From assembly GCF_047920995.1 (NCBI RefSeq), contig NZ_JBLRWZ010000043.1, positions 1-14,898 of the forward strand: a stretch of DNA of 14,898 nucleotides. The letters are read 5' to 3'. This document shows positions 1-6,744 of the stretch, one piece after another. The position numbers were made by a program, and so were the translations under genes. Source of the DNA: Aliidiomarina sp047920995. GTDB lineage: Bacteria > Pseudomonadota > Gammaproteobacteria > Enterobacterales > Alteromonadaceae. The notes under the pieces are model-generated. The model was given only the letters and a program-made list of their open reading frames with translations, searched no databases and had not been told where the DNA came from. Position 1 is the first letter of the stretch; every line of letters begins with the position of its first letter.

Positions 1-26
1 CTAATTGCCCGTGAGGCTTAACCATA
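1..26 (+). rRNA. rrl: 23S ribosomal RNA, 3' end (partial)
   Basis: The first bases match the conserved 3' tail of gammaproteobacterial 23S rRNA, in particular the CCGTGAGGCTTAACCAT segment, and a 5S gene follows in the usual order. Only the last roughly 26 nt are present and the rest lies upstream of the window. The exact mature 3' end is uncertain by a few bases. I place it just before the 7-bp hairpin at 27-45. Confidence 0.85.
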
Positions 27-45
27 CAACACCGAAGGGGTGTTG
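27..45 (+). other. 23S-5S spacer hairpin
   Basis: CAACACC (27-33) pairs with GGTGTTG (39-45) around a 5-nt GAAGG loop immediately after the 23S 3' end. It probably belongs to the precursor processing structure. The rest of the 23S-5S spacer (46-180) contains no tRNA or other gene that I can see. Confidence 0.5.
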
Positions 46-180
46 GAATGTGATATAGATATGCGTAGGGATACGTGTATGGGTGCTTGCGATAGCGCGA
101 ATGATGTGCTGCGAGAAGTGGTGTGAGGTTTACTTGGTGTTCAAACGCCTTTATCAGTTTTGTCTAAATTATGCCAAATT

Positions 181-299
181 TGTCTGGCGGCCATAGCGAC
201 GTGGAACCACCTGAATCCTTTCCGAACTCAGAAGTGAAACATGTCAGCGCCGATGGTAGTGTGGGGCTTCCCCATGTGAGAGTAGGACACCGCCAGGCT
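181..299 (+). rRNA. rrf: 5S ribosomal RNA
   Basis: About 119 nt align by eye with gammaproteobacterial 5S rRNA, including the conserved core CCGAACTCAGAAGTGAAAC and the GCGCCGATGGTAGTGTGGGG segment. Terminal helix I is visible: bases from about 182-190 pair with 290-298. It follows the 23S tail and ends shortly before a rho-independent terminator, so it is the last gene of this rRNA operon. Ends may be off by one or two bases. Confidence 0.95.
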
Positions 300-313
300 C
301 CTAATACGACGAG

Positions 314-341
314 AACCCCAGCTTAACGGCTGGGGTTTTTT
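314..341 (+). terminator. Rho-independent terminator of the rRNA operon
   Basis: AACCCCAGC (314-322) pairs with GCTGGGGTT (329-337) over a 6-nt loop. The stem is G+C-rich and is followed by a run of T through 341. It lies 15 nt after 5S rRNA. Confidence 0.93.
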
Positions 342-519
342 CGTTGTGGGTTCTGGTAAATCCCACTGCATAAAGGTAGTGAAAACCGCTATTTATTAGT
401 GTTTTCTTCATTCTCCAGTTTGCCTGCCTTGGGTATTGATTATCCATTCATCTGAATTACTACCACATGGCTTGTGCGAAACGCTCTATTTATATGGGCC
501 ACAATATATTTTCCAAATA
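342..519. other. Intergenic region between the rRNA terminator and a sigma-54 promoter
   Basis: No coding potential is visible. The only structure I see is an inverted repeat at 381-406: GAAAAC at 381-386 against GTTTTC at 401-406, extendable inward by four more pairs past a bulged C. It lies about 140-165 bp upstream of the predicted start of the sigma-54 promoter. That is a distance at which an enhancer-binding activator could bind, but the sequence alone does not show such a role. Confidence 0.35.
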
Positions 520-536
520 TTGGCATGAAACTTGTA
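520..536 (+). promoter_or_regulatory. Sigma-54 (RpoN) -24/-12 promoter
   Basis: TTGGCATG (520-527), a 4-nt spacer (AAAC) and TTGTA (532-536) match the RpoN consensus TGGCACG-N4-TTGCW with two deviations: T for C in the -24 element and T for C in the -12 GC. The GG and GT dinucleotides are separated by 10 nt, as the holoenzyme requires. From memory, the E. coli pspA promoter has a similar -12 TTGTA. Transcription would start near 546, giving a leader of about 39 nt before the ATG at 585. Confidence 0.72.
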
Positions 537-584
537 TCTCCTTATGTAATGAAATAATAAATAGTTGAATTGCAGGAGATACAA

Positions 585-878
585 ATGAAAACTCTATTCT
601 GGGTGTTGTTAACGATCTTACTATTAGCGGTATTTGGCCCTACTATCGTGGGTTTTATAATTAGCTTGTTTGCGGTAGTTCTAGTGCCACTATTAGTGAT
701 CGCATTATTGGGCGGTATTGCGTTTGTAGTAGGAACCGCTTTGTTCGGCAGTGTAGCTCTGGCTACTGCTATCGCAGCGGGTGTTTTGGTGTTAGTAGGG
801 TTCAGCTTGTTTTGGCCGATTATTTTAATTGCTCTAGTAGTGTGGCTTTTTAGCCGCAGCCGTACCCAAACTGCATAA
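585..878 (+). CDS. Small polytopic membrane protein, sigma-54 controlled, unknown function
   Basis: I do not recognise the family. The 97-residue product is almost entirely hydrophobic. After Lys2 there is no charged residue until Arg91, so the chain can form three or four transmembrane segments (roughly 4-28, 29-50, 55-72 and 73-90) with a short basic C-terminal tail (RSR). I chose ATG 585 over an upstream TTG at 570 because AGGAGA at 574-579 is a good ribosome binding site for it. A close RpoN-type promoter match lies about 50 bp upstream, which implies induction through an enhancer-binding activator. Small inner-membrane proteins of the phage-shock (Psp) response such as PspG are RpoN-dependent in enterobacteria. 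This suggests an envelope-stress role as inference only, because I see no clear sequence match. The copper-chaperone gene begins 44 bp downstream and may be cotranscribed. Confidence 0.8.
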   Translation: MKTLFWVLLTILLLAVFGPTIVGFIISLFAVVLVPLLVIALLGGIAFVVGTALFGSVALATAIAAGVLVLVGFSLFWPIILIALVVWLFSRSRTQTA

Positions 879-922
879 AATTGGTTAAAGTAGGTTCATC
901 TTATTATAACGGGACAACGTTC

Positions 923-1381
923 ATGAAAAACCTACTAAAAACTACCAGTGTTGCTGCTCTTACTTTTTTATTAGCTGCTGTAACGCCGGCCTATGCAGAC
1001 GTTGATGTTGAAAGCCTTTGGTTGCGTGAATCTATTCCGGGGCAACCTAACGGGGCTGGTTTTGGGGAGCTGCGTAATCGAGGCACCGAAGATATGTTAT
1101 TAGTAGGTGCTAGCACTAGTGTGGCTAATGATGTTGAAATTCACCAGCATGTGCGTGAAGGCGAGCAAATGCGGATGGAACAGATGGACATGTTAGTAAT
1201 CCCCGCGGGCCAATCGGTAACCCTACAACCTGGCGGATACCATTTGATGTTAATGCAGTTGAGCGAGCCATTGCGAGTAGGAGATACCCACGAAGTTACG
1301 CTTATTTTTAGCGATGGTTCATCATTAAACGTTGCAGCCGAAGTGCGTGCACTGGTGCAAAATCGCCACGGTGGCCACTAG
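923..1381 (+). CDS. Periplasmic copper chaperone, PCu(A)C family
   Basis: The 152-residue protein has a cleavable signal peptide (1-25, cutting after AYA) and one PCu(A)C (formerly DUF461) domain. The copper-binding signature H-x10-M-x21-H-x-M fits exactly: His74, Met85, His107 and Met109. Extra Met residues (83, 88, 90, 111) and a C-terminal HGGH tail could add metal ligands. Family members bind Cu(I) in the periplasm and hand copper to the CuA site of cytochrome c oxidase, often together with Sco/SenC. No oxidase or Sco gene is in this window, so its partner here is unknown. I chose ATG 923, which opens the signal peptide, over a TTG at 881 that would add 14 unlikely residues. The ribosome binding site is weak (GGGACAA). 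No terminator or promoter was seen between it and the preceding gene, so they may share a transcript. Confidence 0.9.
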   Translation: MKNLLKTTSVAALTFLLAAVTPAYADVDVESLWLRESIPGQPNGAGFGELRNRGTEDMLLVGASTSVANDVEIHQHVREGEQMRMEQMDMLVIPAGQSVTLQPGGYHLMLMQLSEPLRVGDTHEVTLIFSDGSSLNVAAEVRALVQNRHGGH

Positions 1382-1536
1382 TATTGTTGTTTAGGCTATT
1401 ACTTGCAAGCTGCTCTAACGAAGAAGGAAAGTGCCGAAAATATTGCGTAAATCCGCATTTCTGATAGTGAGGGAGCGGCAGTTGTACGTTTTCTGGTGTA
1501 ACATGTGAGTAAGTTTTGTAGTAAAGGGTAGTGATC

Positions 1537-2313
1537 ATGAATAGAAGAACTCAAGGAATGAAATACAGTTTAACGGCGTTTGCCGCTGCTAGTGCCTTAC
1601 TATTTTCGGCCACCGTTTCAGCCGATATTCTCAGTGTTGAAGCAGAGGTTCAGTATTGGCAAGCGAAGCCGAGTGGCGGGCACACACCACAAGTGGTAAC
1701 GCTGCCTGGTGGGGTAGAGATTGATAACGAGCAGCGGGAGTATTTTTGGAGTGATAGTGGGCAAGCGCGGCTAGGTGTGTCGCTGTATCATTTCATTCCT
1801 TTTATACCGAATATTAAGGTAGAAACGCAGCAGCTTAAATATAGTGCAGCCCGCGATATCATAACCATTGGCGGTACTCCTTACACAGTGGATCTTGATT
1901 TGGGCCATGAAACTTATACTTTGTTTTACGCGCCGCTTGATAACGGCCTCACAGAGTTTAAATTTGGTGTTAGCTTAAAACAATTTGATGGCCATATTAC
2001 TGAATTTCAGGCTGCTAGTTCTACTGCAGTGTGGCGTATTAAAGAAGATGTATATTCAGGATATGTTCGCGGTGCTGCAAGCCTACCATTTACCGGATTT
2101 TCGGTTGTAGCTCAAGGCCATGTTGGTGTTGGTAGCCATGATACTTACGATGTAGAAGCTGCAGTTCGATATCGTTTTTTAGATAGCATGATGTTTGATG
2201 GACATCTAAGTTTGGGCTATCGTTCAATGAAGCTGCACTTCAATAATGAACGCTCTATTAATACTTATCATGAGTTCAAAGGGCCGTTTTTGAATTTAGC
2301 TTTGCGCTTCTAA
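1537..2313 (+). CDS. Outer-membrane beta-barrel protein, TIGR04219-like
   Basis: The 258-residue protein has a signal peptide (about 1-29, ending VSA before Asp30). The mature chain shows alternating hydrophobic and polar residues typical of beta strands and ends in ...NLALRF, whose terminal Phe is a recognition signal for outer-membrane insertion. The overall pattern resembles the gammaproteobacterial family TIGR04219, whose function is unknown. I assign it from memory, not by alignment. I chose ATG 1537 because AAAGGG at 1523-1528 lies 8 nt upstream. GTG 1531 is too close to that site. It sits 155 bp after the copper chaperone; I found no clear terminator or promoter in that gap. A strong terminator follows. 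Confidence 0.78.
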   Translation: MNRRTQGMKYSLTAFAAASALLFSATVSADILSVEAEVQYWQAKPSGGHTPQVVTLPGGVEIDNEQREYFWSDSGQARLGVSLYHFIPFIPNIKVETQQLKYSAARDIITIGGTPYTVDLDLGHETYTLFYAPLDNGLTEFKFGVSLKQFDGHITEFQAASSTAVWRIKEDVYSGYVRGAASLPFTGFSVVAQGHVGVGSHDTYDVEAAVRYRFLDSMMFDGHLSLGYRSMKLHFNNERSINTYHEFKGPFLNLALRF

Positions 2314-2333
2314 TTCCTAAATGCGATTACAAT

Positions 2334-2371
2334 AAAAGGTCACAGTGAAGTTCTTCACTGTGACCTTTTTT
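2334..2371. terminator. Terminator between convergent genes, probably bidirectional
   Basis: A 16-bp perfect stem, 2334-2349 with 2354-2369, closes on a 4-nt loop (GTTC). It carries T-rich flanks on the plus strand (through 2371) and a shorter T run on the minus strand. It lies between the outer-membrane gene and the convergent DUF3299 gene, so it probably ends transcripts from both sides. Confidence 0.92.
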
Positions 2372-2391
2372 GTGTTTATTTTTTAATTATC

Positions 2392-2883
2392 TCAAAAATA
2401 AGAAATAACACTACTGGCCTCTAATTGGTAGCCTACCAGCGCTAAATCAGAATCGCGATGCTCCACTTTTATAGTGCCGGTAACCCAAACGGCATCGTAA
2501 GTTACTGGGTAAGGAACCCCTTCAGGAAAGCTTACATGAATGATTTGATTTGGCGGCGGAGGCGGCACGTGAATACAGGCGCCAAAATAAGGCACGAGTA
2601 AGAATTCCGTAACACGGCGATCATCGCCCTCTAATTGCACAACATATCCAGGTATTTTTACGCGCTCACCATCTAGTTCTGGAATTACCGGTGCATCCAA
2701 ATTTGTTTGCACTTGCATGTCAGGATTCTGTTCATAAAACATGGGATCGCGCACTGCAGGCGCCATCCAATCAGATGGCTTTAAATCATTCCATTTTAAC
2801 TCGCGCACATCTGCAATTGCTGAATGCACTGATAAGGCAAAGGCTGCAGTTGCTACTACTGCCAAGTAATTTACTAACTTCAT
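2392..2883 (-). CDS. DUF3299 periplasmic protein of a metal-linked ABC cassette
   Basis: The 163-residue product has a signal peptide (about 1-24, ...SAIA before Asp25). No lipobox Cys is present, so it should be soluble in the periplasm. The centre carries the DUF3299 hallmark: IPGYVVQLEG at 77-86, then VPYFGACIHVPPPPPN at 97-112, with Cys103 and His105 as possible metal ligands. The molecular role of DUF3299 is not established. Its start codon directly abuts the stop codon of the permease gene, and the ribosome binding site (GAGG) lies within that gene, so translation is probably coupled. As I recall, Pseudomonas aeruginosa PA4064-PA4066 has the same order of ATPase, permease and DUF3299 in a zinc-responsive operon. 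That supports a metal-homeostasis role by analogy. Confidence 0.87.
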   Translation of the reverse strand: MKLVNYLAVVATAAFALSVHSAIADVRELKWNDLKPSDWMAPAVRDPMFYEQNPDMQVQTNLDAPVIPELDGERVKIPGYVVQLEGDDRRVTEFLLVPYFGACIHVPPPPPNQIIHVSFPEGVPYPVTYDAVWVTGTIKVEHRDSDLALVGYQLEASSVISYF

Positions 2884-4230
2884 TTATAACCTCATGGATA
2901 AACCATCTGTTAATGAATTACGGTAAGCTTGCCAGGCCGGTATTAAACTAATAACGAAACCAGCGCCTAAAACGATCGCAACTCGTAACCATTCGGCACT
3001 TGATATACCGCCTAGTTCAACTACAACACCGAAATTACTTTGAATATAAGGTGCCAGTGCAAAAATAAAGCCATAGAGCATACCAATACCTACAGCGATG
3101 CCCGCTAACGTAAGTACAATCGTTTCGCTCACTAATAAGGTGAATATAGTTCCTGGGCCAGCGCCAATGGAACGCAGTACGGCCATCTCCCGTCTGCGTT
3201 CGCGTAGGCTAGCTAAAATGGTTGCCAGCATCCCGAGTAAACCAGCCAGCAGCACAAAGCCAGAAACTACCGATAGCGCTCGCTCAAAACCACTCAGCGT
3301 GCGCCATAAATCTTGTAATGTGGCTCCTGGCATAATCGCGGTAAGCGGCTCAGGGCGATAGGTGTTTATCTCCCGTTGCATGAAAATAGCTCGGGGCCTG
3401 CTTTGCAAACCTAACATAAAGGCACTTACGCTCGGGATGGGCGGCTGTTCGTGATGCTGTTCATCACCATGGTGCTCATGTTCATCGGCGTGTTGGTTAT
3501 GATGCTCATGGTGCTCATGTTCATCGATTTGTTGGCTATGATGCTCATCACCATGATGTTCGTGATCATGGTTGTGATCATGGTCATCGTGGGCCTGGCC
3601 ACCGTGCATGATGTCGAGATCCCGCAAACTAATATAGATGGCTTGATCCACGGGGGTGCCAGTGCGGGCTAATACACCAGAAATCGTAAGTGGTTGATCA
3701 TCGTGTTCATGAAAACTAATACTGCCGGTGCCGTGCGCTACCACTAGCTCATCACCAAGCTGCAAGCCAAGCCGGCGGGCTACCTCGGCGCCAATTACGG
3801 TGTTTTCTTGGCTAAAGGGCGCACCGCTGGTGAAAACAAGCGGCTGTTGTTGGCCGTAGCGAAAATGTTCAAAAAAAGCAGGCTCGGTAGCAACTACTGG
3901 AAAGCCGCGCACGCTATCACCAAGCGCTATCGGAACGCTCCAAGTAACTTGGCTATTATTGGCCCAATGTTGATAGGTTTCCCAGCTCACATTATTCGTA
4001 GGGTTGCCAATATGAAAAACCGAGTACAGCAATAAGTTCACGCTGCCGCTGCGGGCGCCAACGATAAGATCCGTGCCAGAAATCGTATTTGCAAAACCAG
4101 TACGAGTTTCTTGGCTTACGCGCTCTACGCCAAGCAGCAGCATTACGCTAATGGCAATCGCGAGCAGTGTAAGAATAGCGTTCGATTTGCGGCTCAGTAG
4201 GCTTGCGAACGCAAGTTTAATTACCTGCAT
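2884..4230 (-). CDS. ABC permease, FtsX/MacB type, with a histidine-rich loop
   Basis: The 448-residue protein has the MacB/LolC layout: one N-terminal transmembrane helix (about 18-36), a large periplasmic domain (about 37-318) and three C-terminal helices (about 319-341, 362-394 and 414-433). The motif RRREMAVLRSIGA at 345-357 and the terminal IPAWQAYR are typical of FtsX permeases. Residues 209-260, within the periplasmic domain, hold 21 His among Asp and Glu, including repeated DEHEHH (236-241 and 249-254). This is a likely zinc or other divalent-metal binding tract. The gene overlaps the ATPase gene by 14 bp, and AGAGG lies 7 nt before its ATG. MacB-type pumps usually move substrates out of, or across, the periplasm rather than import ions, so the transport direction is open. 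Related cassettes (PA4064-4066, and zrg in Vibrio, from memory) are tied to zinc starvation. Confidence 0.9.
   Translation of the reverse strand: MQVIKLAFASLLSRKSNAILTLLAIAISVMLLLGVERVSQETRTGFANTISGTDLIVGARSGSVNLLLYSVFHIGNPTNNVSWETYQHWANNSQVTWSVPIALGDSVRGFPVVATEPAFFEHFRYGQQQPLVFTSGAPFSQENTVIGAEVARRLGLQLGDELVVAHGTGSISFHEHDDQPLTISGVLARTGTPVDQAIYISLRDLDIMHGGQAHDDHDHNHDHEHHGDEHHSQQIDEHEHHEHHNQHADEHEHHGDEQHHEQPPIPSVSAFMLGLQSRPRAIFMQREINTYRPEPLTAIMPGATLQDLWRTLSGFERALSVVSGFVLLAGLLGMLATILASLRERRREMAVLRSIGAGPGTIFTLLVSETIVLTLAGIAVGIGMLYGFIFALAPYIQSNFGVVVELGGISSAEWLRVAIVLGAGFVISLIPAWQAYRNSLTDGLSMRL
3451..3606 (-). repeat. Histidine-codon-rich imperfect repeats inside the permease gene
   Basis: This stretch encodes permease residues 209-260. 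Variants of an Asp-Glu-His-Glu-His-His block recur at residues 221-231, 236-244 and 249-260, visible on the plus strand as alternating ATG, CTC and TTC triplets. The unit length is not constant, so this is a low-complexity metal-binding tract rather than a slippage microsatellite. Length differences between strains would be in-frame. Confidence 0.75.
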
Positions 4231-4930
4231 GGCTTACCTCTGCAGTATTAATATCAGCAAGCTCTATGATGCGATCAAAATGATGGCTGAGCGTGGCGTC
4301 ATGCGTTACGAACACCAACGTAATGCTCTGCTGCTCACACTCTTCTTGCAGGAGTTGCAGGAAATTATCGCGCGCATCAGTATCTAGTGCAGAAGTGGGT
4401 TCATCAGCGATGAGTAATTCGGGAGCACCAAGCAAAGCTCGTGCTGCAGCAACTCGTTGTTGTTGGCCTACGCTAAGATTACCGGCTTGCGCATGCCATA
4501 AGCGTTCGGCAATGCCTAAGCGTGTAAGTAGGCGCTTACTTTCATCTTCGGCGCTTACCTTTTGTGCCTGCAAACGGGCTTGCCGTGCTTTTGAGAAACT
4601 TGCAGCAAGCACTACATTTTGCATTGCACTTAAATAGGGAAGCAGGTTGAATTGCTGGAAAATATAACCAACGTGGTCGGCTCGAAAGCGATCGCGCTGG
4701 CGTTGGGAAAGCGCACTTAAATCTGCATCGAGCACCATTAAGGTGCCCGATTGAGTTTGGTGTACACCAGCCAACAGCGATAGTAGCGTTGATTTGCCGC
4801 TACCACTTGGGCCTCGTAACAGCACGCGTTCACCTTTAGCAACTGCAAATTCAGCAATGCTTAGGGTAGGTTGCGCGTTACCTGGCCAGCAAAACTCAAG
4901 TTGCTGGCCCTGAATACACCAGTTACTCAT
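4217..4930 (-). CDS. ABC transporter ATP-binding protein, LolD/MacB-like
   Basis: This 237-residue nucleotide-binding subunit has every ABC motif: Walker A GPSGSGKST (40-48), Q-loop Gln92-Gln93, signature LSVGQQQ (152-158), Walker B LLIADEP (172-178) with catalytic Glu177, and the H-loop His210. The LSVGQQQR and ADEPTSALD wording is characteristic of the LolD/FtsE/MacB group that drives FtsX-type permeases, here the next gene, which it overlaps by 14 bp. It begins only 3 nt after the ppa stop codon and has no strong ribosome binding site of its own, so it probably relies on translation coupled to ppa. It would energise the His-rich permease at the inner membrane. It does not belong to a lol operon, since no lolC/E or lipoprotein-sorting context is present. 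Confidence 0.92.
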   Translation of the reverse strand: MSNWCIQGQQLEFCWPGNAQPTLSIAEFAVAKGERVLLRGPSGSGKSTLLSLLAGVHQTQSGTLMVLDADLSALSQRQRDRFRADHVGYIFQQFNLLPYLSAMQNVVLAASFSKARQARLQAQKVSAEDESKRLLTRLGIAERLWHAQAGNLSVGQQQRVAAARALLGAPELLIADEPTSALDTDARDNFLQLLQEECEQQSITLVFVTHDATLSHHFDRIIELADINTAEVSHAGN

Positions 4931-4933
4931 GGC

Positions 4934-5467
4934 TTACTTGTTGTCTTGCGCTCGAGCGTATGAAGATTCGATTTCCGCTTTCGCTTCATCGATGTCGCCC
5001 CAGCCCTCAACTTTCACCCATTTGCCTTTTTCTAGCTCTTTGTAGCGCTCGAAGAAGTGAGTGATTTGCGCACGCAATAGCTCGGGCAAATCATTTACGT
5101 TTTCAATATGATCGTACTCTTTGCTCAGTTTGCTGATTGGCACAGCGATTACTTTGGCATCTTCACCTGATTCATCGCTCATTTTCAACACACCTACTGG
5201 GCGGCAGCGAATTACTGAGCCAGCCTGCAGTGGGTATGGCGTAGGAACTAAAATATCTACTGGGTCGCCATCAAGTGATAGGGTGTCGTTTACGTAACCG
5301 TAGTTGCACGGATAGAACATTGGTGCCGACATGAACCGATCAACGAACAATGCGCCAGTATCTTTATCTACTTCGTATTTAATCGGATTCGCATTGGCTG
5401 GAATCTCGATAATTACGTTAATTTCGTCTGGCAGATTTTTGCCCGCAGGTATGTCTTTCAAGCTCAT
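4934..5467 (-). CDS. ppa: Inorganic pyrophosphatase, family I
   Basis: This soluble cytoplasmic enzyme hydrolyses pyrophosphate to phosphate and so pulls biosynthetic reactions forward. The 177 residues compare with 176 in E. coli. The family signature DGDPVDI (66-72) supplies Asp66, Asp68 and Asp71. Other expected active-site residues are present: Glu21, Lys30, Glu32, Arg44, Tyr56, Asp98, Asp103 and Lys105. AAGGA lies about 7 nt before the ATG. A possible promoter sits 60-90 bp upstream in the 111-bp gap after fbp. Three metal-linked ABC genes follow with a gap of 3 nt, which is unusual for ppa. In E. coli, ppa also lies near fbp and mpl, so the neighbourhood is old. Confidence 0.97.
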   Translation of the reverse strand: MSLKDIPAGKNLPDEINVIIEIPANANPIKYEVDKDTGALFVDRFMSAPMFYPCNYGYVNDTLSLDGDPVDILVPTPYPLQAGSVIRCRPVGVLKMSDESGEDAKVIAVPISKLSKEYDHIENVNDLPELLRAQITHFFERYKELEKGKWVKVEGWGDIDEAKAEIESSYARAQDNK

Positions 5468-5528
5468 ATCAATATCCTTACTTCATACAAATGATAATGT
5501 TTAAATTAAAATGGTTTACGATGGCTTC

Positions 5529-5558
5529 AGTATATCTAACGTTGTATCAGAATCCCAA
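5529..5558 (-). promoter_or_regulatory. Possible sigma-70 promoter for ppa
   Basis: On the minus strand, TTGGGA (plus-strand 5553-5558) and TATACT (5529-5534) are separated by 18 nt. Transcription would start near 5522, about 55 nt before the ppa ATG. The -35 element is only a moderate match. An A+T-rich ATGATAATGTTTAAATT stretch at 5491-5507 lies in the leader and loosely resembles Fur/Zur sites. I would not call it without a motif scan. Confidence 0.35.
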
Positions 5559-5578
5559 AGTAATCGAACGATTATGGA

Positions 5579-6580
5579 TTAAACTTTAGGCGTATCGGGC
5601 CGATCGCACTGATACTTTTTATAGTAGCCTAGGCAGGTATCCACCTCTGCACGAGAACCCATAATCACCGATACGCGCTCGTGAATATCGGTAGGCTGAA
5701 TGCTCATAATACGTTCATAGCCAGTACTTGAGCGCCCGCCCGCTTGTTCAACTAAAAAGCTCATTGGGTTCGCTTCATACATTAAGCGTAACTTGCATGG
5801 CTTTTCTGGGTTCTTACAATCGGCTGGATACATAAAGATACCGCTGCGCGAAAGTACGCGATGCACATCAGAAACCATGGCGGCATTCCAGCGCATATTA
5901 AAGTTCTTTTTGCGCACACCAAGCTCACCTGAGAGCAAATCAGAGATGTAATGCTCCATTGGGCTAGTCCAGAAACGCCGGTTCGACATGTTAATTGCGA
6001 ACTCCTGCGTTTGCTCTGCAAGCGTTACTTTTTCTACGGTAAGTAAGAACTCGCCGATGGAATGGTCTAGGGTAAACATTTTCACGCCGTTGCCAGTAGT
6101 AAGTACTAACATCGTTGAAGGGCCATATAAGATATAGCCCGCCGCGATTTGTTCATCGCCTGTTTGCAGAAACAGTTCAGTGCCTTCAGCAGGATGATCT
6201 GGTTTCTCTAGAATGGAGAAAATAGTGCCTACTGAGCCGTTGATATCAATGTTGGAACTACCATCGAGAGGATCAAACGCCACTAAATACTTAGCATCTG
6301 GATTGCCCATTACCACGAAATCTTCTTCCTCGGAGGCAACGGCATGCACCAAGTTAGTTTCTAACAACATGCTCTTTATTAGCTGGTTGGATACTACATC
6401 AAGCTTCTTTTGGGTTTCGCCTTGCACGTTTTCATCTAGCGTTGAGCCAAGTGTGCCAGCCAAACTGCCTTGGTGAAGACGGAAAGAGATTTCTTTTGCT
6501 GCAATGAGAAGGGTGTTGATCACGGAAATTAAGTGCAAAGGAACGTGATCGTTGTTCAGAACGGGAATCAAGCGTTGCAT
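5579..6580 (-). CDS. fbp: Fructose-1,6-bisphosphatase class I
   Basis: This enzyme hydrolyses fructose 1,6-bisphosphate to fructose 6-phosphate in gluconeogenesis, in the cytoplasm. It has 333 residues, the usual length for class I. The metal-binding motif FDPLDGSSN is at 102-110, preceded by acidic SEEED at 83-87. The sugar-phosphate site KLRLMYEANPM at 263-273 contains Glu269. The N-terminal MQRLIPVLN differs from E. coli, but the ATG has an AGAGG site 8 nt upstream and no better start is seen. It is divergent from mpl across a 164-bp gap, as in E. coli, and is followed by ppa 111 bp downstream. No terminator is visible between the two genes, so partial read-through is possible. Confidence 0.97.
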   Translation of the reverse strand: MQRLIPVLNNDHVPLHLISVINTLLIAAKEISFRLHQGSLAGTLGSTLDENVQGETQKKLDVVSNQLIKSMLLETNLVHAVASEEEDFVVMGNPDAKYLVAFDPLDGSSNIDINGSVGTIFSILEKPDHPAEGTELFLQTGDEQIAAGYILYGPSTMLVLTTGNGVKMFTLDHSIGEFLLTVEKVTLAEQTQEFAINMSNRRFWTSPMEHYISDLLSGELGVRKKNFNMRWNAAMVSDVHRVLSRSGIFMYPADCKNPEKPCKLRLMYEANPMSFLVEQAGGRSSTGYERIMSIQPTDIHERVSVIMGSRAEVDTCLGYYKKYQCDRPDTPKV

Positions 6581-6634
6581 GATTAGCCTCTGGTTTTGAG
6601 TTTAGTACGTTACTGGGAACGCGCGCTAGTTTAC

Positions 6635-6654
6635 CTGAAAGCGTAGCTGAAAGC
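6635..6654. repeat. Direct repeat in the fbp-mpl divergent promoter region
   Basis: CTGAAAGC occurs at 6635-6642 and again at 6647-6654, with starts 12 bp apart, in the region between the two divergent start codons. It could be a pair of half-sites for a regulator. The GCTGAA start recalls the Cra/FruR half-site, but the second half does not fit well. Chance is also possible. Confidence 0.3.
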
Positions 6655-6689
6655 TTCCTTTTTGCGCAGATGCTAGCGTGAATGCGAAG

Positions 6690-6698
6690 TGGTACAAT
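6690..6698 (+). promoter_or_regulatory. Possible extended -10 promoter for the mpl operon
   Basis: TGGTACAAT at 6690-6698 fits the extended -10 pattern TGnTATAAT with one mismatch. No good -35 hexamer lies 17-18 nt upstream, which is common for extended -10 promoters. Transcription would start near 6705, about 40 nt before the mpl ATG. Confidence 0.4.
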
Positions 6699-6744
6699 CG
6701 GAGGTTATTCGTGAAGCGCTAGGGTAAAGCAGCAGGGGCACTTG

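Noticed and set aside
27..180. tRNA gene in the 23S-5S spacer
   Set aside because: No cloverleaf, T-arm consensus or CCA end is visible; only a short processing hairpin.
429..441. IHF-like site upstream of the sigma-54 promoter
   Set aside because: The WATCAA half matches on the minus strand but the TTR half does not, and it is farther upstream than typical.
3451..3672. Plus-strand open frame encoding a Met/Val/Ile-rich 73-residue peptide
   Set aside because: It is the complement of the His-rich tract of the permease gene; the odd composition follows from His and Asp codons on the other strand.
5491..5507. Fur/Zur-like A+T-rich site in the ppa leader
   Set aside because: Only one hexamer fits well and the dyad symmetry is poor; a scored motif scan is needed before calling it.
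6700..6722. GGAGG followed by GTG AAG CGC TAG as a leader peptide of mpl
   Set aside because: The GGAGG would lie at or upstream of the predicted transcription start and the frame has only three sense codons; chance is likely.
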